From positions 3,831,968 through 3,895,967 of the forward strand of contig CP036424.1 in NCBI GenBank assembly GCA_007745835.1: a stretch of 64,000 bases of DNA, written 5' to 3'. This stretch comes from Planctomycetes bacterium MalM25. Its GTDB lineage: Bacteria; Planctomycetota; Planctomycetia; Pirellulales; Lacipirellulaceae. This document shows positions 11,414 to 21,235 of the stretch, in pieces (position 1 is the stretch's first letter; each line of letters opens with the position of its first letter). A program made the position numbers and the translations under genes. Below the pieces are notes generated by a model that was given only the letters and a program-made list of their open reading frames with translations, searched no databases and had not been told where the DNA came from.

Positions 11414-12445
11414 ATGTCGACCGACCCGTTATCCCGCTACGCCAAGCAAACCCGCTTCGCCCCGATCGGCGAAGCGGGTCAGCGGAAGCTGCTGGCGAGT
11501 CGCGTTCTGCTGTGCGGCTGCGGGGCGCTCGGCTCGGTGCTCGCCAACACGCTGGTCCGCGCGGGCGTGGGGCGGGTGACGCTTGTCGATCGCGACTTCC
11601 TTGAGGAGTCGAACCTGCAACGCCAGGTCCTGTTCCAAGAGTCCGACGTCGCCGAGCGATTGCCCAAGGCGATCGCCGCCGCGTCACATCTTCGAGCGAT
11701 CAACTCGGGCGTCGAGGTCACGCCCGTGGTGGCCGACGTGACCGCGGCGAACCTGCCCGAGCTGGCGGCGGGGCACGACCTGCTGCTCGACGGGACCGAC
11801 AACTTCGAGACCCGCCTGCTGTTGAACGACTACGCGGTGCGCGAGTCGGTCCCCTGGGTCTACGGCGGGGTGATTGGCGCCGAGGGGCGCGTCATGCCGA
11901 TCGTCCCCGGCGAGACCGCCTGCCTCGCCTGCCTGATGCCCGAGCCCCCCGCGCCGGGCCAGACCGAGACGTGCGACTCCGCCGGCGTGCTCGGCCCGGC
12001 GGTGAACGTGGTCGCCTCGCTGCAGGCGATGGAGGCGCTCAAGCTGCTCGCCGGCGCCGAGGACGCCCTCGCCACGGGGCTCACGGTCGCCGACCTCTGG
12101 AGCGGACGCTGGCGCCGCCTGCAGGTCGCCCGCGACCCCGCCTGCCGGGTCTGCGGCGAGCGCCGCTTCGAATGGCTCGAAGGGGGACGCGGCACCCGGG
12201 CGGTTGTCCTGTGCGGGCGCGGGTCGGTGCAGCTCAGCCCGCCGGAGGGCTCGCCGCCGATCGACCTGCCGGCGATGCGCGCGAAGCTGGCGCCGCTCGG
12301 CGAGGTGACCGGCAACGCCTATCTGCTACGGCTGGTCTACGAAGGACACGACGTCACCCTCTTCGCCGACGGCCGGGCGATCCTCGGCGGGATCGAAGAC
12401 GAGACCGAAGCACGCACCCTCTGGGCCCGTGTCGTCGGCGGTTAG
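11414..12445 (+). CDS. ThiF/MoeB/HesA-family E1-like adenylyltransferase
   Basis: A 343-residue E1-like protein. The nucleotide-binding motif GCGALGSVLANTLVRAGVG is at residues 34-52, followed by LVDRDFLEESNLQRQVLF (Asp and Arg of the adenylation site), DGTDNFETRLLLND and CLACLMP (first zinc Cys pair), then CRVCGERRF (second pair). These proteins adenylate the C-terminal glycine of a ubiquitin-like sulfur carrier (ThiS/MoaD type) for thiamine or molybdopterin synthesis. No carrier gene is in view, so the partner is unknown. The C-terminal 80 residues are not a rhodanese as far as I can see. The frame is open upstream, but those codons are the repeat element, so I start at 11414. Confidence 0.88.
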   Translation: MSTDPLSRYAKQTRFAPIGEAGQRKLLASRVLLCGCGALGSVLANTLVRAGVGRVTLVDRDFLEESNLQRQVLFQESDVAERLPKAIAAASHLRAINSGVEVTPVVADVTAANLPELAAGHDLLLDGTDNFETRLLLNDYAVRESVPWVYGGVIGAEGRVMPIVPGETACLACLMPEPPAPGQTETCDSAGVLGPAVNVVASLQAMEALKLLAGAEDALATGLTVADLWSGRWRRLQVARDPACRVCGERRFEWLEGGRGTRAVVLCGRGSVQLSPPEGSPPIDLPAMRAKLAPLGEVTGNAYLLRLVYEGHDVTLFADGRAILGGIEDETEARTLWARVVGG

Positions 12446-12584
12446 TCGCCATGGGCGATGCTAGCGATTCGGTCGCTCCCTCGATAAATCACGATCAACT
12501 CGCTCGCCGAATCTGCCGACCTAACCGGTACGGTCTATCCCAGGGGGGACCGACCGCTTTTCTTCGCGAGTCGAGTGGGAAGTT

Positions 12585-13496
12585 ATGGCGACGATGGATC
12601 GCGCCACCGAAACACCGCCCCGGCTGGGGCGCAAGCGGCAATCGCCGCGTAAGGTCTTGGGCCGGCTCGGCCCGTGGCAGCTGTTGCGCATCCTGGGCGA
12701 GGGCGCGATGACGCGCGTCTACCTCGCCAAACCGGCCGAGGCCGAGGGCGCCGCCGCTTCGTACGCCGTGAAGGCGCTGAAGAAGGAATGGTGGAGCGAC
12801 CCGGCCGCGATCGAGATGCAGCGCCGCGAGGCGTGGGTCGGGCAGCGCGTGAGCTCCCCGCACCTGGCGCCGGTGCTGTCGGCGGGCGTGACGGCGCCGC
12901 CGTACTACACGGTCACCCCACGTCTTGAGGGCCAAACGGCCGCGGAGCTGCTGGCGAGCGACGCCCGCCCCGCCCTGCCGGTCGCCCTCTGGATTGCCCG
13001 CCAAGCGGCCCAGGCGCTCCACGCTTTGCACGCCTCGACCGGCATGATCCACGGCGACGTGAAGCCGGCCAACCTGATCGTCGGCCCCGACGGCCACACC
13101 ACGCTCATCGACCTCGGCTTCTGCCAGTCGCCCCGCGAGACACACTCGTGGGCCGAGCGACCCGTAGTCGGCACGCTCCGCTACCTCGCGCCGGAGCGGA
13201 TGACTTCGGCGATCGCGGTCGACACGCGCAGCGACCTCTACAGCCTCGGCGCGACGCTCTACGAGCTGATCGCGGGCCGCCCGCCGCACGACGGCGACAC
13301 GCCCGCCGCGCTGATCGAGCAGCACCGGACCGAGCGCCCCGAGTGCTTGCGCTCCACGGCGCCCGGCACGCCCAAGGGGGTCGCTTCACTGGTGCACCGG
13401 CTGCTGGCGAAGGACCCGCTCCGCCGGCCCGCGACGCCGCTGGAGGTGGTCAACGAACTGGCGCCGCTCGAGATCGCCTGCTTCGGCCTGCGGTGA
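12585..13496 (+). CDS. Hanks-type serine/threonine protein kinase, compact form
   Basis: A 303-residue kinase with only a short basic N-terminal extension and no transmembrane segment, hence probably cytosolic. Motifs: glycine loop GEGAMTRVY (residues 38-46), ATP Lys63 in YAVKALKK, catalytic loop HGDVKPAN (156-163), metal motif DLG (176-178), APE as APER. The HRD Arg is Gly and the DFG Phe is Leu, but the catalytic Asp158, Lys160, Asn163 and Asp176 remain, so it may still be active. It ends 14 bases before the ComEA-like gene and may be cotranscribed with it. Confidence 0.92.
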   Translation: MATMDRATETPPRLGRKRQSPRKVLGRLGPWQLLRILGEGAMTRVYLAKPAEAEGAAASYAVKALKKEWWSDPAAIEMQRREAWVGQRVSSPHLAPVLSAGVTAPPYYTVTPRLEGQTAAELLASDARPALPVALWIARQAAQALHALHASTGMIHGDVKPANLIVGPDGHTTLIDLGFCQSPRETHSWAERPVVGTLRYLAPERMTSAIAVDTRSDLYSLGATLYELIAGRPPHDGDTPAALIEQHRTERPECLRSTAPGTPKGVASLVHRLLAKDPLRRPATPLEVVNELAPLEIACFGLR

Positions 13497-13509
13497 TTAT
13501 GCTGGGCGG

Positions 13510-13908
13510 GTGTCTAACCCCCTGATCCGCCGAGCCGACCAAGCGGTCCTCGCCGCCCTCGTGGCGGTGGCGCTCGCCGGTGCTGCGCTCTGGTGGGCCC
13601 GCGCGGGAGGCTTCACGGGCGGACTGGTTGAAATCGACAACGCCCCGCCGCTCGACTATCGGTTCCTGGTCGATGTGAATGAGGCACAGTGGCCGGAGTT
13701 GGCCCAACTGCCCGGCGTCGGCCCGACGATCGCCCAGCGGATCATCGAATCCCGCGACGTCGAGGGCGAGTACCGCACGCTCGACCAGCTCGAGCGGGTT
13801 CACGGCCTCGGCCCCCGCAAGCTCGAAGGGATGCGGCGTTACCTGCTGCCCCTGCCGGAAGACGCCCAGGTGGCGGGCGATTCCGATCGCCTCGACCCGA
13901 GCGGCTGA
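13510..13908 (+). CDS. ComEA-like helix-hairpin-helix protein, membrane-anchored
   Basis: A 132-residue protein starting at GTG. Residues 12-29 form one transmembrane helix (VLAALVAVALAGAALWW), followed by a short linker and a tandem helix-hairpin-helix: NEAQWPELAQLPGVGPTIAQ and LERVHGLGPRKLEGM. This layout (signal anchor then HhH) is that of ComEA, the periplasmic DNA receptor of natural transformation, but similar HhH proteins have other roles. No other competence genes are visible. The kinase gene lies immediately upstream. Confidence 0.8.
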   Translation: MSNPLIRRADQAVLAALVAVALAGAALWWARAGGFTGGLVEIDNAPPLDYRFLVDVNEAQWPELAQLPGVGPTIAQRIIESRDVEGEYRTLDQLERVHGLGPRKLEGMRRYLLPLPEDAQVAGDSDRLDPSG

Positions 13909-13999
13909 AGCTTTGTCTTCCGATCCGGGTTCGCGAACTTCTTGCCGCGGCCCGTGATGATCCTGTCGGCGATCGGCAACGTTCACTGTGGCTCGGCGG

Positions 14000-16402
14000 T
14001 CAAGAGGGCTCGAAGTCGCCGAGAGTCAACCGGCGATGGCCGCCACTTGGCAACTCGACCTCAAGCGTCACGCCGCGGTAGATCAATCGGGCCCGCACGT
14101 CGCGGTCGGGCGCGGCGACCTCCATCGATTCGAGTTCACCGTTGTTCCAAGAGAGTTCGATTCGCAGGCCGCCACGCGTCCGCAGGCCCGTCACGCGGCC
14201 CTTTGGCCAACGCGATGGCAAAGCGGGAAGCAGATGGACGCGTCCGACAACGCTGCCCGAGTCGATGGCGGCGTAGGACTGGACGAGCATCTCCGCGACG
14301 CCGTTCGCCCCGCCGAAGTTGCCGTCGATCTGGAACGGCGGGTGCGCGTCGAAGAGGTTGGGGTAGGTCCCTGTGGTGAGCAGGCTCTCGACCAGCTTGT
14401 AAGCGTGGTCCCCTTCGCGCAGATGGGCCCACAGGTTGATCTTCCAAGCCTTCGCCCAACCGGTCCCGCCGTCGCCCCGCAGTTCGAGGCTCCGCCGGGC
14501 GGCGGCGAACAACTCGGGCGTCGTGTCGGCGGTGATCTGGTCGCTGGGGTAGAGGCCGTACAGGTGCGAAACGTGGCGGTGCTGCGGCTCGGGGATTTTC
14601 AGGTCGTGGTCGTCCTGCCATTCCTGGAGCTGGCCCGCGGACCCGACCCGCATCGGCGGGAAACGTTCTTGCGCGGCTCCCAGGCGTTCGCTGAACTCCT
14701 CATCCACTCCCAACAGGCCAGCCGCCTCGCGGCAATGATCGAACAGGTCGTTGAGGAGTTGGATGTCCATCGTTGGACCGGCGCAGATCGAGACGCCGCT
14801 CTTCACGTCCGGGTGGCGCAGGCGCCGGTTCTCGGGCGAGATCGACGGGCAGGTCACCAGGAACCCGGTGTTGGGGTCTTCGGCCAGCGTCGCGAGCAAG
14901 AACTCCGCTGCCCCTTTCATGATCGGGTACGCCCGGCGGAGGAACGCCTCGTCACCGGAGTACTCGTAACGGTACCAGAGGTGCTGGCAGAGCCAGGCCC
15001 CCCCGGTCGGCCACATGCCCCACGCCGGCCCATCGACCGGAGCGGTCGCCCGCCAGAGATCGGTGTTGTGGTGGAGCACCCACCCCGGCGCGTTGTAGTG
15101 GTTCTTCGCGGTGCGCTGGCCCGACTCGGCCAATTCCTCAATGAGCTTCAAGAGCGGCTCGTGGCACTCCGAAAGACCAAGCGACTCGGCGGGCCAGTAG
15201 TTCATCTCCGCGTTGATGTTGCACGTGTACTTCGAGTTCCACGGCGGCGAGACCAGATCGTTCCACAGGCCTTGCAAGTTGGCCGGCTGGCAGCCGGGCC
15301 GGGACGAGGAGATCAGCAGGTAACGCCCGTACTGAAAGAACAGCTCGACGAGCTGTGGGTCGTCTTGCTTGGCGAACGCTTTGAGGCGTTGGTCGGTCGG
15401 CTGGTCCACCGCCTGCGTGACGCCCAGATCGAGATCGACTCGGCGGAACCATTCGCGGTAATCGGCCAGGTGATCGCTCAGCAGCCGCTCGTACCCCTTC
15501 GCGGCCGCTCGAATGACCCGCTGCTCCACGACCGGCTCCGGCTCACCGGACGTATCCTGGTAGTCGATGAAGTTAGTCCCCGCCGCCAGCACGATCGTGA
15601 CCGCGTCGGCGTCCTTGACCGCGACTTGGTCCCCCTCAATCTCCAAACCGCCGCCATCGGTGAGAACGCGCATCTGTGTGTAGCAACGCATGGCGCCGTT
15701 CTTTGGCTTCACCGTGATCGCGATGCCGTTCGTGCCGGCGGCTTCGACCTCTCGCTTCGCGTGCGGCGTCTGGAAGGCGGCGTCGAACGACAACGTGCCG
15801 GGCCGGCTGGCCGTCAGACGCACCACCAGCACTTGGTCGACCGCCGAGCAGAACCCCTCCCGGCGGTACTCGACGCCGTCCAGCAGGTAGGTCGTCGTGG
15901 CGATAGCGCGGTCGAGGTCCAGCTCGCGACGGTACTGCGTCACCGCGCCTTCGGAGGGCTCGGCGAAGTCGAGCCGCAGGTCGGCGACCGGTTGGTACGA
16001 CTGCTGTCGCCGGGGTGACGCGATCATCTCCCGATCGATCAGCTGGTGCGCCTCGACCAGCTTGCCGGCGAAGATCAGCCGGCGCGCCTCGTCGAGGTGC
16101 TTCCACGCGCCCTCGCGACTCGGATCGTACGGCCCGCCCGTCCAGAACGTGTCCTCGTTGAACTGCAGGCGCTCATCCAGGCTGAAGCCTTGGTCCGTTG
16201 AGGCGTCGCGACGCCCACCGAAGACCATCCCGCCGAGTCGCCCGTTTCCGACCGGCAGCGCCTCGGTCCACACCGCCGCGGGGCGGTCGTACCACAGCAC
16301 GAGCGGACGTGCCGGCGTCTCAGCCAGGGTGCTACCGGCGAGCACCAGCAAGCCAAGAATCACGGCGGCCGGCTGGCGTTCTCGGAAGGTGAACCGCTTC
16401 AT
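14000..16402 (-). CDS. GH95 family alpha-L-fucosidase, secreted
   Basis: An 800-residue glycoside hydrolase. The start at 16400-16402 gives a signal peptide ([20 protein letters not shown]). The N-terminal domain begins [20 protein letters not shown], typical of GH95. Expected active-site motifs are present: the paired Asn motif [12 protein letters not shown], the acid Glu in SISPEN, and the Asp in [10 protein letters not shown]95 enzymes remove alpha-1,2-linked fucose (some act on galactose) by inversion. Substrate is unknown; a secreted sulfatase lies 11 kb away, so a role in breaking down marine sulfated glycans is possible but only inferred. Divergent from uvrB. Confidence 0.93.
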   Translation of the reverse strand: MKRFTFRERQPAAVILGLLVLAGSTLAETPARPLVLWYDRPAAVWTEALPVGNGRLGGMVFGGRRDASTDQGFSLDERLQFNEDTFWTGGPYDPSREGAWKHLDEARRLIFAGKLVEAHQLIDREMIASPRRQQSYQPVADLRLDFAEPSEGAVTQYRRELDLDRAIATTTYLLDGVEYRREGFCSAVDQVLVVRLTASRPGTLSFDAAFQTPHAKREVEAAGTNGIAITVKPKNGAMRCYTQMRVLTDGGGLEIEGDQVAVKDADAVTIVLAAGTNFIDYQDTSGEPEPVVEQRVIRAAAKGYERLLSDHLADYREWFRRVDLDLGVTQAVDQPTDQRLKAFAKQDDPQLVELFFQYGRYLLISSSRPGCQPANLQGLWNDLVSPPWNSKYTCNINAEMNYWPAESLGLSECHEPLLKLIEELAESGQRTAKNHYNAPGWVLHHNTDLWRATAPVDGPAWGMWPTGGAWLCQHLWYRYEYSGDEAFLRRAYPIMKGAAEFLLATLAEDPNTGFLVTCPSISPENRRLRHPDVKSGVSICAGPTMDIQLLNDLFDHCREAAGLLGVDEEFSERLGAAQERFPPMRVGSAGQLQEWQDDHDLKIPEPQHRHVSHLYGLYPSDQITADTTPELFAAARRSLELRGDGGTGWAKAWKINLWAHLREGDHAYKLVESLLTTGTYPNLFDAHPPFQIDGNFGGANGVAEMLVQSYAAIDSGSVVGRVHLLPALPSRWPKGRVTGLRTRGGLRIELSWNNGELESMEVAAPDRDVRARLIYRGVTLEVELPSGGHRRLTLGDFEPS

Positions 16403-16535
16403 ACGGACGTTATCCGTCGTGGTGAGGAGCCCGGGGCCGCCCAGTATAGCCGCCGCCAGTGGTTCACGTTGCCGCCCGATTGCGGTCCAATTGGTGGATT
16501 CGCCCCGCCGCCTCCTGCGCACCCCCCGCCGCGCT

Positions 16536-18614
16536 GTGCCCAAGTTCGATCTCACCAGCGATTTCCAGCCCGCGGGCGACCAGCCGGCGGCGATCAAGGC
16601 CCTGGTCGAGGGGCTCAAGACGGGCAAGCACGAGCAGACGCTGATGGGCGTCACGGGCAGCGGCAAGACGTTCACCATGGCGAACGTCATCCAGCAGCTG
16701 CAACGCCCGGCGCTCGTCCTCTCGCACAACAAGACCCTCGCCGCCCAACTCTACAGCGAGTTCAAGGAGTTCTTCCCCAACAACGCCGTCAGCTACTTCG
16801 TCAGCTACTACGACTACTACCAACCCGAGGCGTACATCCCGCAGCGCGACATCTACATCGAGAAGGACGCCTCGATCAACGAGGAGATCGACCGCATGCG
16901 GCTGGCGACCACCAGCAGCCTCGTCAGCCGGCGGGACGTGATCGTCGTCGCGAGCGTCAGCTGCATCTACGGCCTCGGCTCGCCCGAGGACTACAAGGAG
17001 ATGATGGTCGGCCTCGCCGTGGGCGACGTCGTCGACCGCGACGAGGTCTTAGCAAAGCTGATCGACATCCAGTACGACCGCAACGACATGGACCCGGAGC
17101 GGGGCAAGTTCCGCGTCCGCGGCGACTCGGTTGAGATCTGGCCCGCGTACGAGGAGTTCGCCTACCGGATCGAGTTCTGGGGGGACGAGGTCGAGAAACT
17201 CTCCATCATCAACCCGACCAGCGGGCAGGCGGTCGACCAGCTGCAGGAGGTCTACATCTACCCGGCGAAGCACTTCGTGCTTCCCGAGGAACGCATCGAG
17301 TCGGCCATCGATAAGATCAAGCTCGAACTCTCCGGCCGGCTGGAGTACTTCAAGGAAGAGGGCAAGCTCCTCGAAGCGCAACGCCTCTCCGCCCGCACGC
17401 GGTACGACATCGAGATGATGCTCGAGATGGGCTACTGCCCGGGCATCGAGAACTACTCGGCGCCCCTCTCCGGCAAGAAGCCGGGTGACCCGCCGAACAC
17501 GCTGTTCGACTTCTTCCCGGACGACTACCTGCTGTTCGTCGACGAGAGCCACGCGACCGTCAGCCAGGTCGGCGCCATGTACAACGGCGACCGGGCGCGG
17601 AAGACGACGCTCGTCGAGCACGGTTTCCGTCTGCCCAGCGCGCTGGACAACCGGCCGCTGAAGTTCGAGGAGTGGCGCGAACGGATCAAGCAGTGCGTCT
17701 ACGTCAGCGCCACGCCGGCGGACTACGAGCTGGAGCAGTGCGGCGGCGAGGTGGTCGAGCAGATCGTGCGCCCGACCGGGCTGCTCGACCCGGTGATCGA
17801 GCTCTCGCCGGCCCGAGGGCAGGTGCCGCACCTGCTGGAGCAGATCAAGGAGCGGGCCGCCAAGCAAGAACGCGTCCTGGTGACGACGCTCACCAAACGG
17901 CTCGCGGAAGACCTCAGCAGCTTCCTCACCGACAAGGGCGTGCAGTGCAAGTGGCTCCACTCGGAGCTCGACGCCTTCGAGCGAGTCGAGCTGCTCCGCG
18001 ACCTGCGCCTCGGCAAGTTTGAGTGCCTGGTCGGCGTCAACCTGCTGCGTGAGGGGCTCGACCTGCCCGAGGTGTCACTGGTCGCCATCCTCGACGCCGA
18101 CAAAGAGGGCTTCCTGCGGAGCGAGACCTCCCTCATGCAGACGATCGGCCGCGCCGCGCGCAACGTGAACAGCAAGGTGATCCTCTACGCCGACAAGGTC
18201 ACCAAGAGCATGCAGCGCGCCATGGACGAAACCGACCGCCGCCGCAAGCTGCAAGAAGAGTACAACAAAGAGCACGGCATCACGCCAACAACGATCAAGA
18301 AGGCGATCCGCCGCGGCATCGAGGCCGACGCCGACGCGCACGCCCGCGCGAACGCCGCCGTGGGCAATACCGACGAGACGCAGTACGTCACGCAGGAGTA
18401 CCTCAACGAGCTCGAAAAGGAGATGTACGACGCCGCCGATCAGATGGAGTTCGAGCGGGCGGCCATCCTCCGCGACCGCATCGAGAAGATGCGCGAGAGC
18501 ATCGGCATGAGCGTCAAAGCGGTCGAGGCGGACCTGAAGAAGTCCGCCACCAAGAAGGGCCGCCGCGGGGGGAAGAAGAAGGCGAAGGTGCCGCGGCCAA
18601 AGAAGGGGGCGTGA
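16536..18614 (+). CDS. uvrB: Excinuclease ABC subunit B
   Basis: A 692-residue DNA helicase-like subunit of nucleotide excision repair. The GTG at 16536 gives the canonical N-terminus [20 protein letters not shown]; the open frame upstream is antisense to the fucosidase gene. Motifs: Walker [12 protein letters not shown], beta-hairpin [20 protein letters not shown], Walker B region FVDESHATV, motif QTIGRAARN, and the C-terminal UVR domain ([20 protein letters not shown]). A 25-residue lysine-rich tail follows UVR, which is longer than usual. UvrB receives damaged DNA from UvrA and recruits UvrC. Confidence 0.97.
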   Translation: MPKFDLTSDFQPAGDQPAAIKALVEGLKTGKHEQTLMGVTGSGKTFTMANVIQQLQRPALVLSHNKTLAAQLYSEFKEFFPNNAVSYFVSYYDYYQPEAYIPQRDIYIEKDASINEEIDRMRLATTSSLVSRRDVIVVASVSCIYGLGSPEDYKEMMVGLAVGDVVDRDEVLAKLIDIQYDRNDMDPERGKFRVRGDSVEIWPAYEEFAYRIEFWGDEVEKLSIINPTSGQAVDQLQEVYIYPAKHFVLPEERIESAIDKIKLELSGRLEYFKEEGKLLEAQRLSARTRYDIEMMLEMGYCPGIENYSAPLSGKKPGDPPNTLFDFFPDDYLLFVDESHATVSQVGAMYNGDRARKTTLVEHGFRLPSALDNRPLKFEEWRERIKQCVYVSATPADYELEQCGGEVVEQIVRPTGLLDPVIELSPARGQVPHLLEQIKERAAKQERVLVTTLTKRLAEDLSSFLTDKGVQCKWLHSELDAFERVELLRDLRLGKFECLVGVNLLREGLDLPEVSLVAILDADKEGFLRSETSLMQTIGRAARNVNSKVILYADKVTKSMQRAMDETDRRRKLQEEYNKEHGITPTTIKKAIRRGIEADADAHARANAAVGNTDETQYVTQEYLNELEKEMYDAADQMEFERAAILRDRIEKMRESIGMSVKAVEADLKKSATKKGRRGGKKKAKVPRPKKGA

Positions 18615-18709
18615 GGCCTCGCCCCGGATCGTCAACCGCCAGGCGGCTAGCCCGGTTGCGTAAGCTCCGGGACCGGCCCGCAGCGCCCTATGGGCTGGCC
18701 AGCGAAAAA

Positions 18710-18739
18710 GGCCTCACGCAGAGACGCAAAGACTCAAAG
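18710..18739. repeat. Half-palindrome of the GGCCTCACGCA... repeat family, left of a PEP-CTERM gene
   Basis: This 30-base stretch is an imperfect inverted match to 19468-19497 and belongs to the same family as the perfect inverted repeat at 63819-63886. The pair flanks the PEP-CTERM gene at 18815-19492. Confidence 0.6.
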
Positions 18740-18814
18740 CTGGCGTGGCGCCAACCACCTTCTGTCAGCTACGATTCCGCGCGATCGTAGCACCCATCTC
18801 GGAAGGACTCGCAC

Positions 18815-19492
18815 GTGCGTCATCTCGCTCTGCTGCTATCTCTTTACCTGAACTGTCCCGCCACGGCGGGCGTTGTCTCGCGTGACCTGTTTGAGCCGGG
18901 GGATGGGCTGCTGACTTACGATGACGTGAATCAACGAGAGTGGTTGGATTTCAGTGTGACAGAGAGTGAGTCTGACAACACTGTCCTATCCAGACTGGGC
19001 AGGGATGGTGACCTATCTGGATTTCAATGGGCGACCAATAGCGATGTCCACAGCTTCGCCACTGGGCTTAACGCCCCTTGGGAACTCATCTCGGGCGGCA
19101 CTAACAATCTTCAGATCGTTTTCGCTAGCGTTTCAGCTTTGCCGCTCGCGGAATACTCCGGTGATCATGAGTTGCTCGCAGCGATCGGTGCCACCGCTGT
19201 CGTCGATCTAGTTGGTAACTCGTTTTTACTCAGCTATGGCCGCACGGCGTTCGATGGCACCGTCGATGGGCTTGACCGAAGAAGCGTAGCTTTGGCTGGT
19301 AGGGGTCTTGTCGAAGACGGAAGAAAGCTATTCTCATTCCTGCTCATCGACAGAGTGAGCATTGCAGCGAGTCCTACACCTATCAGCGGATACTGGCTCT
19401 ACCGCGATGCCGCCCCCATCCCCGAGCCAACAACCGCTTGGTTGATGCTAGCGGCTTGCCTCGCTGCTCTGCGCCTTCGCGCTTTTGCGTGA
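18815..19492 (+). CDS. PEP-CTERM sorting domain protein of unknown function
   Basis: A 225-residue secreted protein from GTG, with a GGAAGG ribosome-binding site about 9 bases upstream. Signal peptide MRHLALLLSLYLNCPATAG. The C-terminal signal is IPEPTTAWLMLAACLAA followed by the basic tail LRLRAFA. The body is beta-rich and unrecognised. The codons look less G/C-biased than those of the neighbours, suggesting recent acquisition or weak selection. The last seven codons and the TGA stop lie in a repeat sequence (19468-19497), so the basic end of the sorting signal is supplied by the repeat. Confidence 0.75.
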   Translation: MRHLALLLSLYLNCPATAGVVSRDLFEPGDGLLTYDDVNQREWLDFSVTESESDNTVLSRLGRDGDLSGFQWATNSDVHSFATGLNAPWELISGGTNNLQIVFASVSALPLAEYSGDHELLAAIGATAVVDLVGNSFLLSYGRTAFDGTVDGLDRRSVALAGRGLVEDGRKLFSFLLIDRVSIAASPTPISGYWLYRDAAPIPEPTTAWLMLAACLAALRLRAFA

Positions 19493-19497
19493 GGCCC
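19468..19497. repeat. Repeat arm that encodes the end of a PEP-CTERM protein
   Basis: The sequence is nearly the same as the right arm of the perfect palindrome at 63862-63890 (GCGCCTTCGCGC, then TTGCGTGAGGCC). It overlaps the last codons and stop of the gene at 18815-19492. Confidence 0.7.
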
Positions 19498-19498
19498 A

Positions 19499-19518
19499 CC
19501 CACGACTCACGTCGTGGG
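19499..19518. terminator. Short perfect hairpin after the PEP-CTERM gene
   Basis: CCCACGAC pairs with GTCGTGGG around a TCAC loop, directly after the stop codon. There is no strong T-run, so it could be a weak terminator or another small palindromic repeat. Confidence 0.5.
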
Positions 19519-19649
19519 CTCGCCGTTGTTTACACGGTAGCGTTCTTCGGTAGATACTGGCCAAAGCCGACGGTTTCTCGGTAACATCCGGTGACTTCTC
19601 CGCCTTAGCAGGGGTCTCTCTTCACTCACCGGAACACGAGAGCCGAGCC

Positions 19650-20597
19650 ATGCCCCGCTACCGCCACGCGCTGCCGCAGCTGAACGGCCAACCTGTCCTC
19701 ACCGACGGCGGGATGGAGACTGTGCTGGTTTTCCAGGAGGGGATCGACCTGCCCCACTTCGCTTCGTACCCCGTTCTAAGAGACGAGGCGGGTCGTGAGT
19801 TGATCACGCGGTACTTCGACACGTTCGTCGCGCTCGCGAAACGCCACAGCGTGGGGCTCGAGATCGGCTCGACCACCTGGCGGGCCAATCCCGATTGGGT
19901 CGAGAAGATCGATGGCTCACGCGACGCGACCGCCGGCGTCAACCGGCAAGCGATCGACTTCCTGACCGCGTACCGTGACGCCCAAGAGGGCGACATCCCG
20001 ATGCCGGTCAGCGGCAGCGTCGGCCCGCGTGGCGACGGCTACGTGCCCGGGCAGCTGATGACGCCCGACGAAGCGGCCGAATACCACCGCCCCCAAGTGG
20101 AGGCGATCGCCGGCGCGGGGGCCGACCTGATCACGGTCTTCACGCTCAACTACGCTGACGAGGCGATCGGCCTCGCCCGCGCGGCGTCGACGGCGGGCAT
20201 CCCGGCGGCCCTGTCGTTCACCCTGGAGACCGACGGGCGGTTGCCGACCGGCCAGCAGCTCGGCGAGGCGATCCAGCAGGTCGAGGAGGCGACCGGTGGC
20301 TCGCCCGCTTACTACCTGATCAACTGCGCCCACCCGACACACTTCGCCGACGCGATCGACCCGGACGCGCCGTGGATCGGTCGCCTCCGCGGCTTGCGCG
20401 CGAACGCCTCAACACTGAGCCACGCCGAACTCGACGAGGCCACGGAACTCGACGAGGGCGACCCGGCCGACCTGGGCGGACGGATCCGTGACTTGGTCGA
20501 TCGGCTGCCCGCGGTCACGGTGCTGGGGGGCTGCTGCGGGACCGACCACCGCCACATCGCGGCGATCGCCGAGGCGTGCTTCGACAGCGATTCTTAG
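19650..20597 (+). CDS. Homocysteine S-methyltransferase family protein
   Basis: A 315-residue protein with the Hcy-binding barrel. It starts VLTDGGMETVLVF, has GSVGPRGDGY, and the zinc ligands are visible in NCAHP and the C-terminal GGCCGTDHRHI. Members move a methyl group from S-methylmethionine, methylcobalamin or betaine to homocysteine. Without the cobalamin and folate domains of MetH it is the stand-alone (MmuM/BHMT-like) type; the donor cannot be told from sequence. It is probably monocistronic or weakly linked to the DinB gene 77 bases downstream. Confidence 0.9.
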   Translation: MPRYRHALPQLNGQPVLTDGGMETVLVFQEGIDLPHFASYPVLRDEAGRELITRYFDTFVALAKRHSVGLEIGSTTWRANPDWVEKIDGSRDATAGVNRQAIDFLTAYRDAQEGDIPMPVSGSVGPRGDGYVPGQLMTPDEAAEYHRPQVEAIAGAGADLITVFTLNYADEAIGLARAASTAGIPAALSFTLETDGRLPTGQQLGEAIQQVEEATGGSPAYYLINCAHPTHFADAIDPDAPWIGRLRGLRANASTLSHAELDEATELDEGDPADLGGRIRDLVDRLPAVTVLGGCCGTDHRHIAAIAEACFDSDS

Positions 20598-20674
20598 GCA
20601 CGAGGCACGAACCCCTACGGAGGGAATCGTGTCCCTCCTCAGCTCCGTCCCATGACCTCAAAGAACCACCCCGC

Positions 20675-21220
20675 ATGTTCACGCCCGCCTCGTTCGTCTA
20701 CGGCTGGGACAACCAGCTCCGCTACGCCCTCGCCCTGCTGGACGAGGTGACGGACGAGCAGTTCGTCACGCGGCCGGGCGCCGCTTCCTCGACAACGCCG
20801 ATGAACCACCCGGCGTGGATCCTTGGGCACGTGTCGCTGTATCACCCGATCACCGTGAAGCTGCTCGCGGGCGAGGCGTTCGACGACCCGGCGGACGACC
20901 GACTCTTCGGCTTCCGCGGCGAGGGGCCGATCGATTCGATCGACCCGTACGGCAGCAAGCGAGAGATGGTCGAGCGTTTCGAGGCGGGCCATGAGGCAGT
21001 TGCCCAGGCGATCTTGAACGCTCCGCCTGAGGCCTTCACGCAGCCGCCGAGCCTGCCGCGTTGGGCCGAGATGTACCCGACGGTCGAGTTCTTGCTGCCC
21101 GACCTGTTGCTCTTCCACGAGGGGATGCACCTCGGTCAGATCAGCACTTGGCGTCGAGCCGCCGGGCTGCCGCCGGTCGAGTTCCCCGACCGGACTCCCC
21201 GGCCCGGTCTGATCGCGTGA
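20675..21220 (+). CDS. DinB-like four-helix-bundle protein
   Basis: A 181-residue protein. It shows the DinB superfamily features: NHPAWILGHVSLYHP with the first metal His, and the C-terminal LLFHEGMHLGQISTWRRAAG with the other two metal histidines. These proteins are metal-dependent and include thiol transferases, but most are uncharacterised. The ATG at 20675 is chosen because the upstream codons are non-coding in character. It is one of three DinB-superfamily genes between 20 and 28 kb (the two others are DUF1569). Confidence 0.82.
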   Translation: MFTPASFVYGWDNQLRYALALLDEVTDEQFVTRPGAASSTTPMNHPAWILGHVSLYHPITVKLLAGEAFDDPADDRLFGFRGEGPIDSIDPYGSKREMVERFEAGHEAVAQAILNAPPEAFTQPPSLPRWAEMYPTVEFLLPDLLLFHEGMHLGQISTWRRAAGLPPVEFPDRTPRPGLIA

Positions 21221-21235
21221 CGCAATGCGTCAGCT

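Noticed and set aside
13988-16018. 676-codon plus-strand ORF
   Set aside because: Antisense to the GH95 gene, whose catalytic motifs are clear.
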